Below, in pieces: positions 27,664 to 35,879 of a DNA stretch of 64,000 bases (position 1 is its first letter; each line of letters starts with the position of its first letter). The notes under the pieces are model-generated. The model had not been told where the DNA came from, ran no database searches, and saw only the letters and a program-made list of their open reading frames with translations. The DNA is from Flagellimonas aequoris (GTDB lineage Bacteria > Bacteroidota > Bacteroidia > Flavobacteriales > Flavobacteriaceae): assembly GCF_003584165.1 (NCBI RefSeq), contig NZ_QXFJ01000015.1:5001-69000 (forward strand), written 5' to 3'. The position numbers were made by a program, and so were the translations under genes.

Positions 27664-28040
27664 TATTTGACCGTATTGAGTTTGTGAAATGTGTAGTAAG
27701 AGGCCATCAAGATTCCCAAAAATATCAGTGGGAAAAAGGATTGGAAATCCATCCCATCTACCGCAAAGTGACTAATGCAGGCAAAAATAAAATCGAACGC
27801 GAAACCGGCATAGGCCCATTCCTTGATGCGTTTCGGGACTTGCGGTATGATCAAGGCCAAGGCTCCCAAAACTTTGAATACCACCAGTGCATTTCCAAAG
27901 TAGTCTGGGTAGCCTAAGTGTCTAATGCCCTCTTTCGCAAGTTCGGTCTGTGAGGTTAGGGCAGGCATAAGTCCTTCCATTAAAAAAATGATGACGGTAG
28001 TGGTCCAGAAGATAATCTTGTTTGTTTTGGTTGTGGCCAT
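27663..28040 (-). CDS. DoxX-like membrane protein
   Basis: About 125 residues from the ATG at 28040 (MATTKTNKIIFW); an upstream ATG at 28109 adds an unlikely polar tail. Four membrane helices with the DoxX-like pattern (GIRHLGYPDYFGNALVVFKVLGALALI, KRIKEWAYAGFAFDFIFA, ISHFAVDG). Function in this branch of DoxX proteins is unknown; respiratory or thiosulfate roles described for archaeal DoxX should not be transferred. Translationally coupled to DUF4287. Confidence 0.8.
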   Translation of the reverse strand: MATTKTNKIIFWTTTVIIFLMEGLMPALTSQTELAKEGIRHLGYPDYFGNALVVFKVLGALALIIPQVPKRIKEWAYAGFAFDFIFACISHFAVDGMDFQSFFPLIFLGILMASYYTFHKLNTVK

Positions 28041-28155
28041 TTCTACGGTTTTAAGTGATGAAACAAAAATATTTGAATTTTGTTGATTGATAAGAGGGAA
28101 ATACGACAATATGGAAGGCTGATTGCGACAATATTGGGACGAAACCCTTTAAAGG

Positions 28156-28455
28156 TTACACCCAAACTTGCATCTGAAAATTATGGTCAACCTTTAGGTT
28201 GGTCTTTTTCCTAATCTCGGCCTTTAAGGGAAGAATATAAGTATCTGCCTTTGTATCGAACCAGATTGCGGTGTCCCACCGCACAACACCGATCTTGGCA
28301 GCCGCCTTCATTCTGCCCCAACCTTCTTCCTGCCATTTTAAATGTTCCCTGATTTCTTTGGAAATCACCATTGGCAAGGAAACAAAATACCAGCCTCCTG
28401 GGGCATTGTGTTGCCACATTTTGGTGGTGAATTCATATTTGATCTTTGTTTGCAT
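28156..28455 (-). CDS. DUF1905 domain protein
   Basis: 99 residues from the ATG at 28455 (MQTKIKYEFT). It shows the DUF1905 pattern: WQHNAPGGWYFVSLPMVISKEIR, then GWGRMKAAAKIGVVRWDTAIWFDTK and LPLKAEIRKK. A small beta-barrel-like soluble protein of unknown function. An ATG 36 bases upstream is possible but would add a Lys/Arg-rich tail. Single gene. Confidence 0.85.
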   Translation of the reverse strand: MQTKIKYEFTTKMWQHNAPGGWYFVSLPMVISKEIREHLKWQEEGWGRMKAAAKIGVVRWDTAIWFDTKADTYILPLKAEIRKKTNLKVDHNFQMQVWV

Positions 28456-28539
28456 TTTGATCAAGTTTCGACTCTTTTTTATGAGCTTCATTTATTTTTA
28501 AAATCAATGGTAACATTGATATACATAAAACGAAAGGCA

Positions 28540-29331
28540 TTAAAGATTTTTTAGACTTTCTTTCCATCCATAAATTATTTCAGATTCGGTTGTATTCAAT
28601 GCATTCAATAATTCTTGGATAGTATTGAATTTTAATAAGCTTATTAATTTTTCTCTGCCAAATTTTTCATCAAGGTACCATACTACGGTTCCAGAAAGGC
28701 CATATTTTAAGTTGCCTGTCCAGAATTCATCCAAAGTTTCCGGGATGTTATTTTCAGACAATGCTTTCTTGACTTCTGAAATTCTAATTGAATCACATTG
28801 TCCAGAAGTATAAACCGCAAGACCTTCAACAAACCAATCAATGCCGGTAACATTACTAAAATCGGGACTTTTATTTTGTTGGCCATGAAAAACATGTACC
28901 AATTCGTGTGTTATTAAGTGTTGTGTTTTGATTGAATCGGTATAGGAATGTTCACATGCAAGGCTATCCCACTTTTTTGGTGAAATAATATCAAGTTTAT
29001 TGGAAACGCCACTTGCTACCATCCAACATTGGGATTTGAAATCAGGCATATTCCAATCTTTCTGCCATGTACTGTCCAATGATGAACGGGATGGATGGAT
29101 ATAAATACTAAAATTATTTTTAAATGGACTTTGGAAGAACTCCTCTACTGTTGTTTTTCCAACCTGGAAATAGATGGTGTATTCAATTATATTTTGTTTG
29201 TCCATGGCTGTATAATACAAAGAGTATCCATTTTGCTCTTCAACCATCCATTTATTGTCAATAAGTGTCCAGCCCAAAAGTATTGGGATTAACAATACAG
29301 ATAACAGTAAGAATGAATATTGTTTTTTCAT
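28540..29331 (-). CDS. exported HExxH metalloprotease-like protein (gluzincin type)
   Basis: About 263 residues from the ATG at 29331 (MKKQYSFLLL), with an N-terminal signal or anchor (FLLLSVLLIPILLGW). The zinc motif is THELVHVFHG near residue 140, and the third ligand is probably Glu in WFVEGLAVYTSGQC about 30 residues later, as in peptidase-MA-like gluzincins. It probably acts outside the cytoplasm. The gene is A/T-rich and stands alone. Confidence 0.75.
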   Translation of the reverse strand: MKKQYSFLLLSVLLIPILLGWTLIDNKWMVEEQNGYSLYYTAMDKQNIIEYTIYFQVGKTTVEEFFQSPFKNNFSIYIHPSRSSLDSTWQKDWNMPDFKSQCWMVASGVSNKLDIISPKKWDSLACEHSYTDSIKTQHLITHELVHVFHGQQNKSPDFSNVTGIDWFVEGLAVYTSGQCDSIRISEVKKALSENNIPETLDEFWTGNLKYGLSGTVVWYLDEKFGREKLISLLKFNTIQELLNALNTTESEIIYGWKESLKNL

Positions 29332-29383
29332 ATCATATCCGATTTGTCCTTTTTCAAACAAGACGGTTCAGTGTCTTAAAATG

Positions 29384-29809
29384 TTACATATCTCTTGGCT
29401 TGTCGCGAACGGTTTTTTGGTTTAGGCCTCTTGTTGTCTTATTTTTTTTGTAATGCCTTATCGCTAAGATGGTTACGGTTAGAAATGGGATGATGGAAAT
29501 GATAATTTTATAGTTTAAACTCATTAATCCTATCACAAACATTAACACCAATAAAATCCCTAAACCTCCAATACTTATATATGTTAATGTTTTACTAGGT
29601 GTCTTTTGAAATAATGTGACCAATAATATTACTTGCCCTATCAAGGGTAATATTGTGAAAGGGTGAAGAGCAGAAATAGGGTCAGTGAAAATTTTCGAAA
29701 GAATTTCATATTCTACTTGGAATAAAAATGAACGGCTGTTCCCGCCCCACTCTAAATATCCTAAAAGCGATGTGATGATTAAGAGGGAATTAAGAATTTT
29801 ACTTTTCAT
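29384..29809 (-). CDS. hypothetical small membrane protein
   Basis: 141 residues with four predicted membrane helices (about 5-20, 48-66, 73-92, 95-118) and a basic C-terminal tail (RHYKKNKTTRGLNQKTVRDKP). It lies 53 nt upstream of the metalloprotease gene on the same strand and may share its transcript. No family recognised. Confidence 0.6.
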   Translation of the reverse strand: MKSKILNSLLIITSLLGYLEWGGNSRSFLFQVEYEILSKIFTDPISALHPFTILPLIGQVILLVTLFQKTPSKTLTYISIGGLGILLVLMFVIGLMSLNYKIIISIIPFLTVTILAIRHYKKNKTTRGLNQKTVRDKPRDM

Positions 29810-29986
29810 TTTCTTTGGTTTTTCTGTTTATGAGGTCGATTTATGCTGATTGTCAATTTGTCCATATATAGGACTTTTTTGGACATACATCCATTTGGTT
29901 GGCTTTATGAAACTTTTACGGTTCTATATGCGGATTTTTTATCCAACAAAATAATCATGTTTTTCAATATAATGTAGCTAAGAAGC

Positions 29987-32557
29987 TTACTTGAAAAATA
30001 GGCGAAAGGTAATGTTGGGTGTAAATCCTAGGGAACGTCGGTAGATGACCTGATCTAAGAGGAGTTCACCATTTTGTTGGGAGGTGCGATGCACGATGGA
30101 CAGGGGAACAACCCTGCTGTAGATGTTCAATGCCGAGAGACCGATCTGCATTCGGGAGTTTTTCCCGTCCAAATCGAACTCATAGATTGCAGAAGCATCC
30201 AACCGATGAAAATCTGGTAAACGTCCTGCATTCAAGGGCCCAAAATTGACCCTTCCGGTGTCTTCATCATAGCTTTCGATAAGGGTAACCGGTACGCCCG
30301 TTCGGTATTGCCACCCCAATGAAAATTGAAAATTGTTCAATTGTAGGCTGTTGGAGATCCTAAAACTATGGGTAATGTCGTTATTTCCGGAGAAACTACC
30401 TTCCTGTATTTCATCAAAAGTGAAATTCACGTCGTTGAACGAATACCCTGCCCAAAACCGATAGTTGTGGATGCGCTTTTTCAGGAGAAGGTCCATCCCA
30501 AAAATGCGGCTTTTTCCTTCACTAAGGTTGGGTTGTGGCAGAGTGAATCCCTGACTATAAGTGGTCAATCCCGTGAGGCGTTTATAATAGGCCTCCGCAT
30601 CCAAGGTCCAACCATTCTTGTCAAAAAGTAGCCCTGCGGAAAATTGTTTGCTCTGCAATAAGGGAAACTCAACATCGTCGGATAATCTCCAAAGATTGTT
30701 ATCCAACCGGAGTTCGGTCTGGTTAAATTCTATAAGTTGCGAAATGGGTTGGTTTCGCCTTTCCAATCCGGCCCTGAACCGTAAGGCTTTTGAAAGCGGG
30801 AGTTCCATGTTCAATCGGGGTTCTAGGTAAACCCTTGCCAAACTGCCGTAGTGAACCACCCTTAGCCCTATTTTAAATATGCCCGAGTTCTCCTTTTTTA
30901 AGGCATATTCCCCAAAGACCACATTTTTGAAATTACTCTCATGTACAGGCAGACTTATATTGTTTTCCGGTTCGGCATTGGATTCGGCACTCAGGTCAAT
31001 TTCGAGATTCGTGTTGGAAAGTTGGTAGCCAAAGGTCAATTGGTCATTGTTTTTTAGGGTTCTGTCCGATTTTAGTTCTACCCCAAAATCACTGATCCGG
31101 TTACCTCGGATATTAGTTTCTTCCAATGCGTCGCCAAACAACTCTTCATTGCGATAATAGGAGTCATAGGATGAGAAATAGGCAGTAATCTCTTCGGTTT
31201 GGTTAGGTGAGGTATGGTGGGTCCAGTTGGCACTGATCCCGCCATTTCCTGTGGTAAGGGAGTCCTTTTTGGTTTCCCCATCATGGGCAAAGGAAAATTG
31301 GGTGCGGTTTCTGGTCATTAGGGCACTCACGGAAACCTTGTCCTTGTGGGAAGGTTGGTACACATACTTCGCGTTCAGGTCGTAGAATCGAAAGTCGTTT
31401 TGACTGTTTTCATAGGTGTAGTCGTCATCCGTGTTCACGTTCAACGGGTTACCATCGCTATCGGTAATAGTGCCGGTGTTATTGAAGATTTTCCTTTCAT
31501 AGGCTTCGTAAGTGGGACCTTCAAATACATCCAGATAGGAACTCCTTGCAAAAAAGGATACCGATGATTTTGGGGACAAAGGTATTTTTATGTAGCCATC
31601 TGCACTCAATCCATCGATCCCAAGACCACCCGAGATTTTTTTTGCGACTTTATCATCTGTGCTGATGTTGATGACCCCTGAAACCCTATCCCCATAAACG
31701 GCACTCGTAGCCGTCTTGAAAATGGTTGCTTTTTCGGTGGCATAAGGGTTGAACCGAGAAAGCATTCCGTACAAATACCCTGTATTAAAAACTCGGATAT
31801 GATCAAAAAGTACCAAATTCTGGTCAGAGGTCCCGCCGTGTATTTGGATACCCGATGCCGTTTCGTCCAAACTGGAAACCCCTGGGATCATTTGTATACT
31901 CTGTAGGATGTCCGGTGTGGTCTGTCCAGGGATAGGCCCCAAAGGTTTTTGGGTCAGGGTGATGGAGCCGTCGCGGTTCCGGTCTATCCCCGTGGTGATG
32001 TATGAGGTGACCACTACTTCTTTGAGTTCTTTGTATACTGGGGAGAGATAGATGGAGGAACATGTTCCCGTTGGTTTTAGATGTACGGAACCATACCCTG
32101 AAACTTCCAACAGATAATCCGATTTTCCTGTGTCCTCAAACAGGATGGCCCCCTTACTATCAGTTTCCATAACAAAACTGGAGTCTATCACCACTTGATT
32201 TTCCGTTAGGGGTAAATGGGTCTCTTGGTCCAATAGAAAAACACAAACTTTGTTTGTTGTAGGGATGGGGGCAATGATCACCTGTGGCTGACCTTCAATT
32301 TTTTCAAAATGCAGTCCGGTCTGTGCTTCAAGGGCGGCCAAAAGTTTCTCCAGGGATATTCCCTCTACCTGCACCGTAACACTCTTGCCTTCAATGGCAT
32401 CATCGGCAAAGGAAAAACTAAGACCTAGATCCTTTTCCAGTTGTTGGATAAGGTCTTTCAAAGGAGTGTTCTCAAATCCGTAGAATAGATTTTCTTGGGC
32501 ATGGGAGGCACCAATGCCCAAAATGAACAATAGTAATACGAATACAATGTGCTTCAT
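29987..32557 (-). CDS. TonB-dependent receptor with N-terminal secretin/STN domain
   Basis: 856-residue outer-membrane receptor. Signal peptide (ending near SHAQ), STN domain at about 25-100 (LIQQLEKDLGLSFSFAD, GISLEKLLAALEAQTGLHFE), a carboxypeptidase-regulatory-like strand region (about 105-180), the plug at about 185-300 (TPDILQSIQMIPGVSSLDE, YGDRVSGVINIST) and a beta-barrel ending in FRLFFK with terminal aromatic Phe. The STN domain receives the FecR signal, so the receptor reports ligand binding to the sigma factor encoded two genes upstream. Substrate unknown: no SusD partner is present, so a siderophore or small ligand is as likely as a glycan. Confidence 0.92.
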   Translation of the reverse strand: MKHIVFVLLLFILGIGASHAQENLFYGFENTPLKDLIQQLEKDLGLSFSFADDAIEGKSVTVQVEGISLEKLLAALEAQTGLHFEKIEGQPQVIIAPIPTTNKVCVFLLDQETHLPLTENQVVIDSSFVMETDSKGAILFEDTGKSDYLLEVSGYGSVHLKPTGTCSSIYLSPVYKELKEVVVTSYITTGIDRNRDGSITLTQKPLGPIPGQTTPDILQSIQMIPGVSSLDETASGIQIHGGTSDQNLVLFDHIRVFNTGYLYGMLSRFNPYATEKATIFKTATSAVYGDRVSGVINISTDDKVAKKISGGLGIDGLSADGYIKIPLSPKSSVSFFARSSYLDVFEGPTYEAYERKIFNNTGTITDSDGNPLNVNTDDDYTYENSQNDFRFYDLNAKYVYQPSHKDKVSVSALMTRNRTQFSFAHDGETKKDSLTTGNGGISANWTHHTSPNQTEEITAYFSSYDSYYRNEELFGDALEETNIRGNRISDFGVELKSDRTLKNNDQLTFGYQLSNTNLEIDLSAESNAEPENNISLPVHESNFKNVVFGEYALKKENSGIFKIGLRVVHYGSLARVYLEPRLNMELPLSKALRFRAGLERRNQPISQLIEFNQTELRLDNNLWRLSDDVEFPLLQSKQFSAGLLFDKNGWTLDAEAYYKRLTGLTTYSQGFTLPQPNLSEGKSRIFGMDLLLKKRIHNYRFWAGYSFNDVNFTFDEIQEGSFSGNNDITHSFRISNSLQLNNFQFSLGWQYRTGVPVTLIESYDEDTGRVNFGPLNAGRLPDFHRLDASAIYEFDLDGKNSRMQIGLSALNIYSRVVPLSIVHRTSQQNGELLLDQVIYRRSLGFTPNITFRLFFK

Positions 32558-32560
32558 TTC

Positions 32561-33484
32561 TTATTCAGACAAGGTAACAATTCTTTTGTCTGCAGAAATG
32601 AGATATTTGATGCCCATGGGTTCCATGGTGGTCTTAAGGGCGTTTTCTAGATTATTGTGCGTGAATTTTCCTGTGAACAAACGATCCGTTTGAATGGAAT
32701 CCATGTTAAAGGTGACTGGGAATTGGAGTGCCAGCTCTTCCAATACCTTGGAGAAAGGTTGCTGCGAAAAACTGGAAAAACCATTCTTCCAATCGGGTAC
32801 TTGCCCTGAAAAGTCCATGGTGTTTATTTTACCTTCCCCATAGTACATTTCCCTACCTTCTGAAAGTTGGGAGGGAGAGAGTTCCGTATTTGTAGGGGTA
32901 AATACGATGGAGCCTTCATAACATTGGATCTTTAGGTCTTTGCGATCTCTTACATTGAATTTTGTGCCCAAAACCGAAATGGTTCCCTTTTGGGTCCTGA
33001 CCTTGAAATCCTTGCCGGAACGGATGTCAAAAAAAGCCTCTCCATCAAAATCTACGGCGCGGTCTTCTTCCCAACCAAATCGCTTGTATGATAGGGTTGA
33101 GTTTGCGTTCATCTCAATTAGGGAGCCATCGGCAAGGAGGACAGATTCTTTTTCGCCAATACCCGTGGAATAGGTCACATTTCCAAAGAAATAGGTATAA
33201 CCGGCAAACAACAATGCAATGGACGCCGCTGCCGCCGAAAACCACCATAAACGTTTTATCTGGGGCTCTTCTTTTATGGTTTGTCTGTTTTTTGCAGTAA
33301 CCAGTGCCAACGCTTTTTCCACATCGATTTCCGGACCGCCCAGTTTCTGGGCCTCTTGGTCAATGGCTATAAGCTGCCTGTAGACATCGGATGTCATGAA
33401 CCCGGCAAGCTCTTCTTCACTTAGCTCATCTGCCAGCCATCGGGCCAAAAAATCTTCATTGGCGTATTTTTCTTCCATAGGCAT
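32561..33484 (-). CDS. FecR-family anti-sigma factor
   Basis: 307 residues. The N-terminal cytoplasmic part is acidic (FLARWLADELSEEELAGF), one membrane helix lies at about 80-97 (LWWFSAAAASIALLFAGYTYFF), and the periplasmic FecR domain follows (TGIGEKESVLLADGSLIEMNANSTLSY, VDFDGEAFFDI, VLGTKFNVR). The C-terminus resembles an STN domain (FSKVLEELALQFPVTFN), the usual DUF4974 extension in Bacteroidota. It holds the sigma factor inactive until the receptor is occupied. The gap to the receptor gene is 3 nt and to the sigma gene 43 nt. Confidence 0.93.
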   Translation of the reverse strand: MPMEEKYANEDFLARWLADELSEEELAGFMTSDVYRQLIAIDQEAQKLGGPEIDVEKALALVTAKNRQTIKEEPQIKRLWWFSAAAASIALLFAGYTYFFGNVTYSTGIGEKESVLLADGSLIEMNANSTLSYKRFGWEEDRAVDFDGEAFFDIRSGKDFKVRTQKGTISVLGTKFNVRDRKDLKIQCYEGSIVFTPTNTELSPSQLSEGREMYYGEGKINTMDFSGQVPDWKNGFSSFSQQPFSKVLEELALQFPVTFNMDSIQTDRLFTGKFTHNNLENALKTTMEPMGIKYLISADKRIVTLSE

Positions 33485-33527
33485 TGACCTTCTTGATTAT
33501 AGGACAGTTATATTGTTGTTTACCCTA

Positions 33528-34049
33528 TTAAAATTTCAATTCTTTTCCCAAAACATCACGTAATTGTAACAAGGCTTTACTCATCCTCCGTTCTATGGCC
33601 TTTACGCCAAGTCCGGTCATCTCTGCAATTTCAGCATAAGTTTTTTTCTCGACGCGACTCAACAGATATACTTCCCTTTCTTTTTGGGGAAGGGATGCAA
33701 TGGCGTTTTTCAACTTTTCGTGGAACTCTTCCATTTGCATGAGGTATTCGGGATTTTCATGATCCACAGGATTGCTAGCTTTTTTTAAATGCTTCAATAC
33801 TATTTTTTCATGCTCTTTTTCATTGAGGAAAGCATTGTTGGACGCTCGGTAGAGGTATGCTTTCACTTTGGAAAAGGAAACCGATGAACACAGCCTCCAA
33901 AGTTTTACAAAAACATTCTGGACGATATCCTCGGCTTGTTGTAGGTCCCCACATTTATAATAGATGTATCGCGTCACGGCCTCGTAATGGGTCCGGAAAA
34001 TCCTCTCGTATACTTTTTGTTCACAAATGGAAGGCTCTTGCTCTGTCAT
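33528..34049 (-). CDS. ECF sigma-70 factor, FecI type
   Basis: 173 residues. Region 2 is visible as YEAVTRYIYYKCGDLQQAEDIVQNVFVKLW (first half) and region 4 as LPQKEREVYLLSRVEKKTYAEIAEMTGLGVKAIERRMSKAL, with the usual helix-turn-helix. It should transcribe its own fecR-receptor operon. The N-terminus at 34049 is preceded by a 109-bp divergent gap shared with the thioredoxin-like gene. Confidence 0.94.
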   Translation of the reverse strand: MTEQEPSICEQKVYERIFRTHYEAVTRYIYYKCGDLQQAEDIVQNVFVKLWRLCSSVSFSKVKAYLYRASNNAFLNEKEHEKIVLKHLKKASNPVDHENPEYLMQMEEFHEKLKNAIASLPQKEREVYLLSRVEKKTYAEIAEMTGLGVKAIERRMSKALLQLRDVLGKELKF

Positions 34050-34158
34050 GCTTGGCTTGGGGCAAAACGTTTTGCGTTGGTCACAAAAATAATTAGAAAA
34101 AAATAGGGTGCATGCCCATTTGCCTGTCTAAGTAGTAGAAAAAGAAATTTATATCTGG

Positions 34159-34605
34159 ATGATACACTACAAAAGATGGATGGCGGCCTTGTTCTTGGGC
34201 TGTTTTTTAGTGATACAAAACCTATCGGCCCAAGAGTGGCAAACCAACTTGGAGAAAGCCCAGGATTTGGCCCAAAAAAATAACAACCATATTGTTTTGG
34301 TATTTCAAGGTTCTGATTGGTGCGCACCCTGCATTAAATTGGATAGAGAGATCTGGAGCACCCAGGAATTCCAAAGTCTGGCCAAAGGCCATTTTGTCAT
34401 GTTGAAGGCCGATTTTCCGAGAAAAAAACAGAACAAATTGCCAGCGGTCCAAGAGGAACATAATAAAACGTTGGCATCCAAGTACAATCCGAACGGATAT
34501 TTCCCCTACGTGGTGGTGCTTGATGCCACCGGAAAAGTACTGGGGCAGGCAGGGTACGAAAAGACCACACCCAAGGCCTATTTCAATAAATTGAACTCAT
34601 TTTAA
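34159..34605 (+). CDS. periplasmic thioredoxin-fold protein
   Basis: 148 residues with a signal peptide (cleavage probably after NLSAQ). Thioredoxin fold with the redox pair Cys55-Ala-Pro-Cys58 (GSDWCAPCIKLDREIW), the form seen in the DUF255/thioredoxin_7-type exported proteins, and a cis-Pro loop in NPNGYFPYVVVLDATG. It opens an operon with apbE (11-nt gap), DUF4266 and DUF3570 genes. In that context it may keep the cysteines of the DUF4266 protein reduced, which is inference. Confidence 0.87.
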   Translation: MIHYKRWMAALFLGCFLVIQNLSAQEWQTNLEKAQDLAQKNNNHIVLVFQGSDWCAPCIKLDREIWSTQEFQSLAKGHFVMLKADFPRKKQNKLPAVQEEHNKTLASKYNPNGYFPYVVVLDATGKVLGQAGYEKTTPKAYFNKLNSF

Positions 34606-34615
34606 AGGACCGGAC

Positions 34616-35662
34616 ATGTTGCGATTAAAACAAATGATGTCCGGTGTAGCACTGTTCTTTTTGGTCATTTCGGTATGTGCCGGTAGATCAAACGAAACAT
34701 TGCCAGACACCACTTCCCAACTGCAGGTATTTCAACGTACCCTAAAACTGATGGGCAGTAGATTTGACCTCACCGTTGTCGCGGAAAATCAAGCCAAGGG
34801 TGATGAATATATGGACTTGGCCATTGCCGAAATCACTAGGATAGAGCGCCTGATTTCTTCTTGGGACCCGAATTCACAGACTTCCATGATCAATAAGAAC
34901 GCAGGTGTGGCCCCGGTGAAAGTGGACCGTGAACTTTTTAATCTGATCGAGAGGGCCATCAAAATTTCAAAATTGACCCAAGGGGCTTTTGACATTAGCT
35001 ATGCTTCCATGGACCGTATCTGGAAATTTGATGGTTCCGTGATGGAAATGCCATCCGAAGAAGCCATCAAGCAATCCGTTGCCAGGGTAGGCTATCAAAA
35101 TATACTATTGGATCCCGAGAACAGCACCGTTTTTCTAAAGAAAGAAGGAATGAAAATTGGCTTTGGTGCCATTGGTAAAGGATATGCAGCGGATATGGCC
35201 AAAGCATTGTTGTTGAAACACGGTGTAACCTCGGGAATCATCAATGCATCAGGGGACCTGAACGCTTGGGGCACCCAGCCCGATGGGAAGGACTGGATGG
35301 TGGCTATTGTGAACCCACTCAACAAGAACAAGGTCTTTTCTTGGTTGCCCGTGCGCGACCAAGCCGTAGTTACATCCGGGAATTATGAAAAATTCATCAT
35401 CCTGAACGGGGAACGCTACACCCATATCATCGACCCAAGAACCGGATATCCCAGCAAAGGGGTACGTAGTGCTACCATCTTTACCAAAAATGCCGAACTC
35501 GCCGATGCCCTGGCCACTTCAATTTTTGTGATGGGAGTGGAAACCGGTGTGGATTTCGTCAACCAATTAAAAGGGGTGGAGTGCATCATTGTGGATGATG
35601 ACAATAAGATTATTACCTCTGAGAACATCACCCTAAAAGGAATTGAAAAACAAAGCAAATAA
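34616..35662 (+). CDS. apbE: ApbE family FAD:protein FMN transferase
   Basis: 348 residues. Membrane or lipoprotein signal at the N-terminus, then ApbE domain motifs in order: MGSRFDLTVVAEN, SSWDPNSQTSMINKNAG, GAFDISYASMDRIWKF, KIGFGAIGKGYAADMA, INASGDLNAWG, RYTHIIDPRTGYPSKGV and AELADALATSIFVMG, the last with the metal-binding Asp and Thr/Ser. The enzyme cuts FAD and links FMN to Ser/Thr of exported flavoproteins. No NqrC/RnfG-type target lies in the window, so the target is probably one of the two products encoded directly downstream. All catalytic motifs look intact. Confidence 0.94.
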   Translation: MLRLKQMMSGVALFFLVISVCAGRSNETLPDTTSQLQVFQRTLKLMGSRFDLTVVAENQAKGDEYMDLAIAEITRIERLISSWDPNSQTSMINKNAGVAPVKVDRELFNLIERAIKISKLTQGAFDISYASMDRIWKFDGSVMEMPSEEAIKQSVARVGYQNILLDPENSTVFLKKEGMKIGFGAIGKGYAADMAKALLLKHGVTSGIINASGDLNAWGTQPDGKDWMVAIVNPLNKNKVFSWLPVRDQAVVTSGNYEKFIILNGERYTHIIDPRTGYPSKGVRSATIFTKNAELADALATSIFVMGVETGVDFVNQLKGVECIIVDDDNKIITSENITLKGIEKQSK

Positions 35663-35668
35663 TTGCAT

Positions 35669-35878
35669 ATGAAGAAAATATTGATTGCCCTGTGCGCCTT
35701 GACCAGTCTATCATCCTGCGTGGTATTGCACGAATATGAAAAGGTGGACATCAACGATCCCGATATGGTGCTGGCAGACAAGAAATTTGTGAAGTTCGAA
35801 ACTAATTATCAGGTGTACCGCGAAGGGGCATCTGGTGGAAATGGAGGAAAAACAGGAGGTGGTTGTGGTTGCAATTAA
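35669..35878 (+). CDS. DUF4266 lipoprotein with Cys-Gly-Cys tail
   Basis: 69 residues from the ATG at 35669, six bases after the apbE stop. Lipoprotein signal with Cys17 (LTSLSSC), then the DUF4266 core (LHEYEKVDINDPDM, VKFETNYQVYREGASGG) and a glycine-rich tail ending GGGCGCN. DUF4266 genes recur between apbE and DUF3570 genes in Bacteroidota and Proteobacteria; function is unassigned. The C-terminal CGC could bind metal, carry a redox disulfide served by the thioredoxin-like protein, or be a modification site. Ends one base before the DUF3570 start. Confidence 0.85.
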   Translation: MKKILIALCALTSLSSCVVLHEYEKVDINDPDMVLADKKFVKFETNYQVYREGASGGNGGKTGGGCGCN

Positions 35879-35879
35879 G

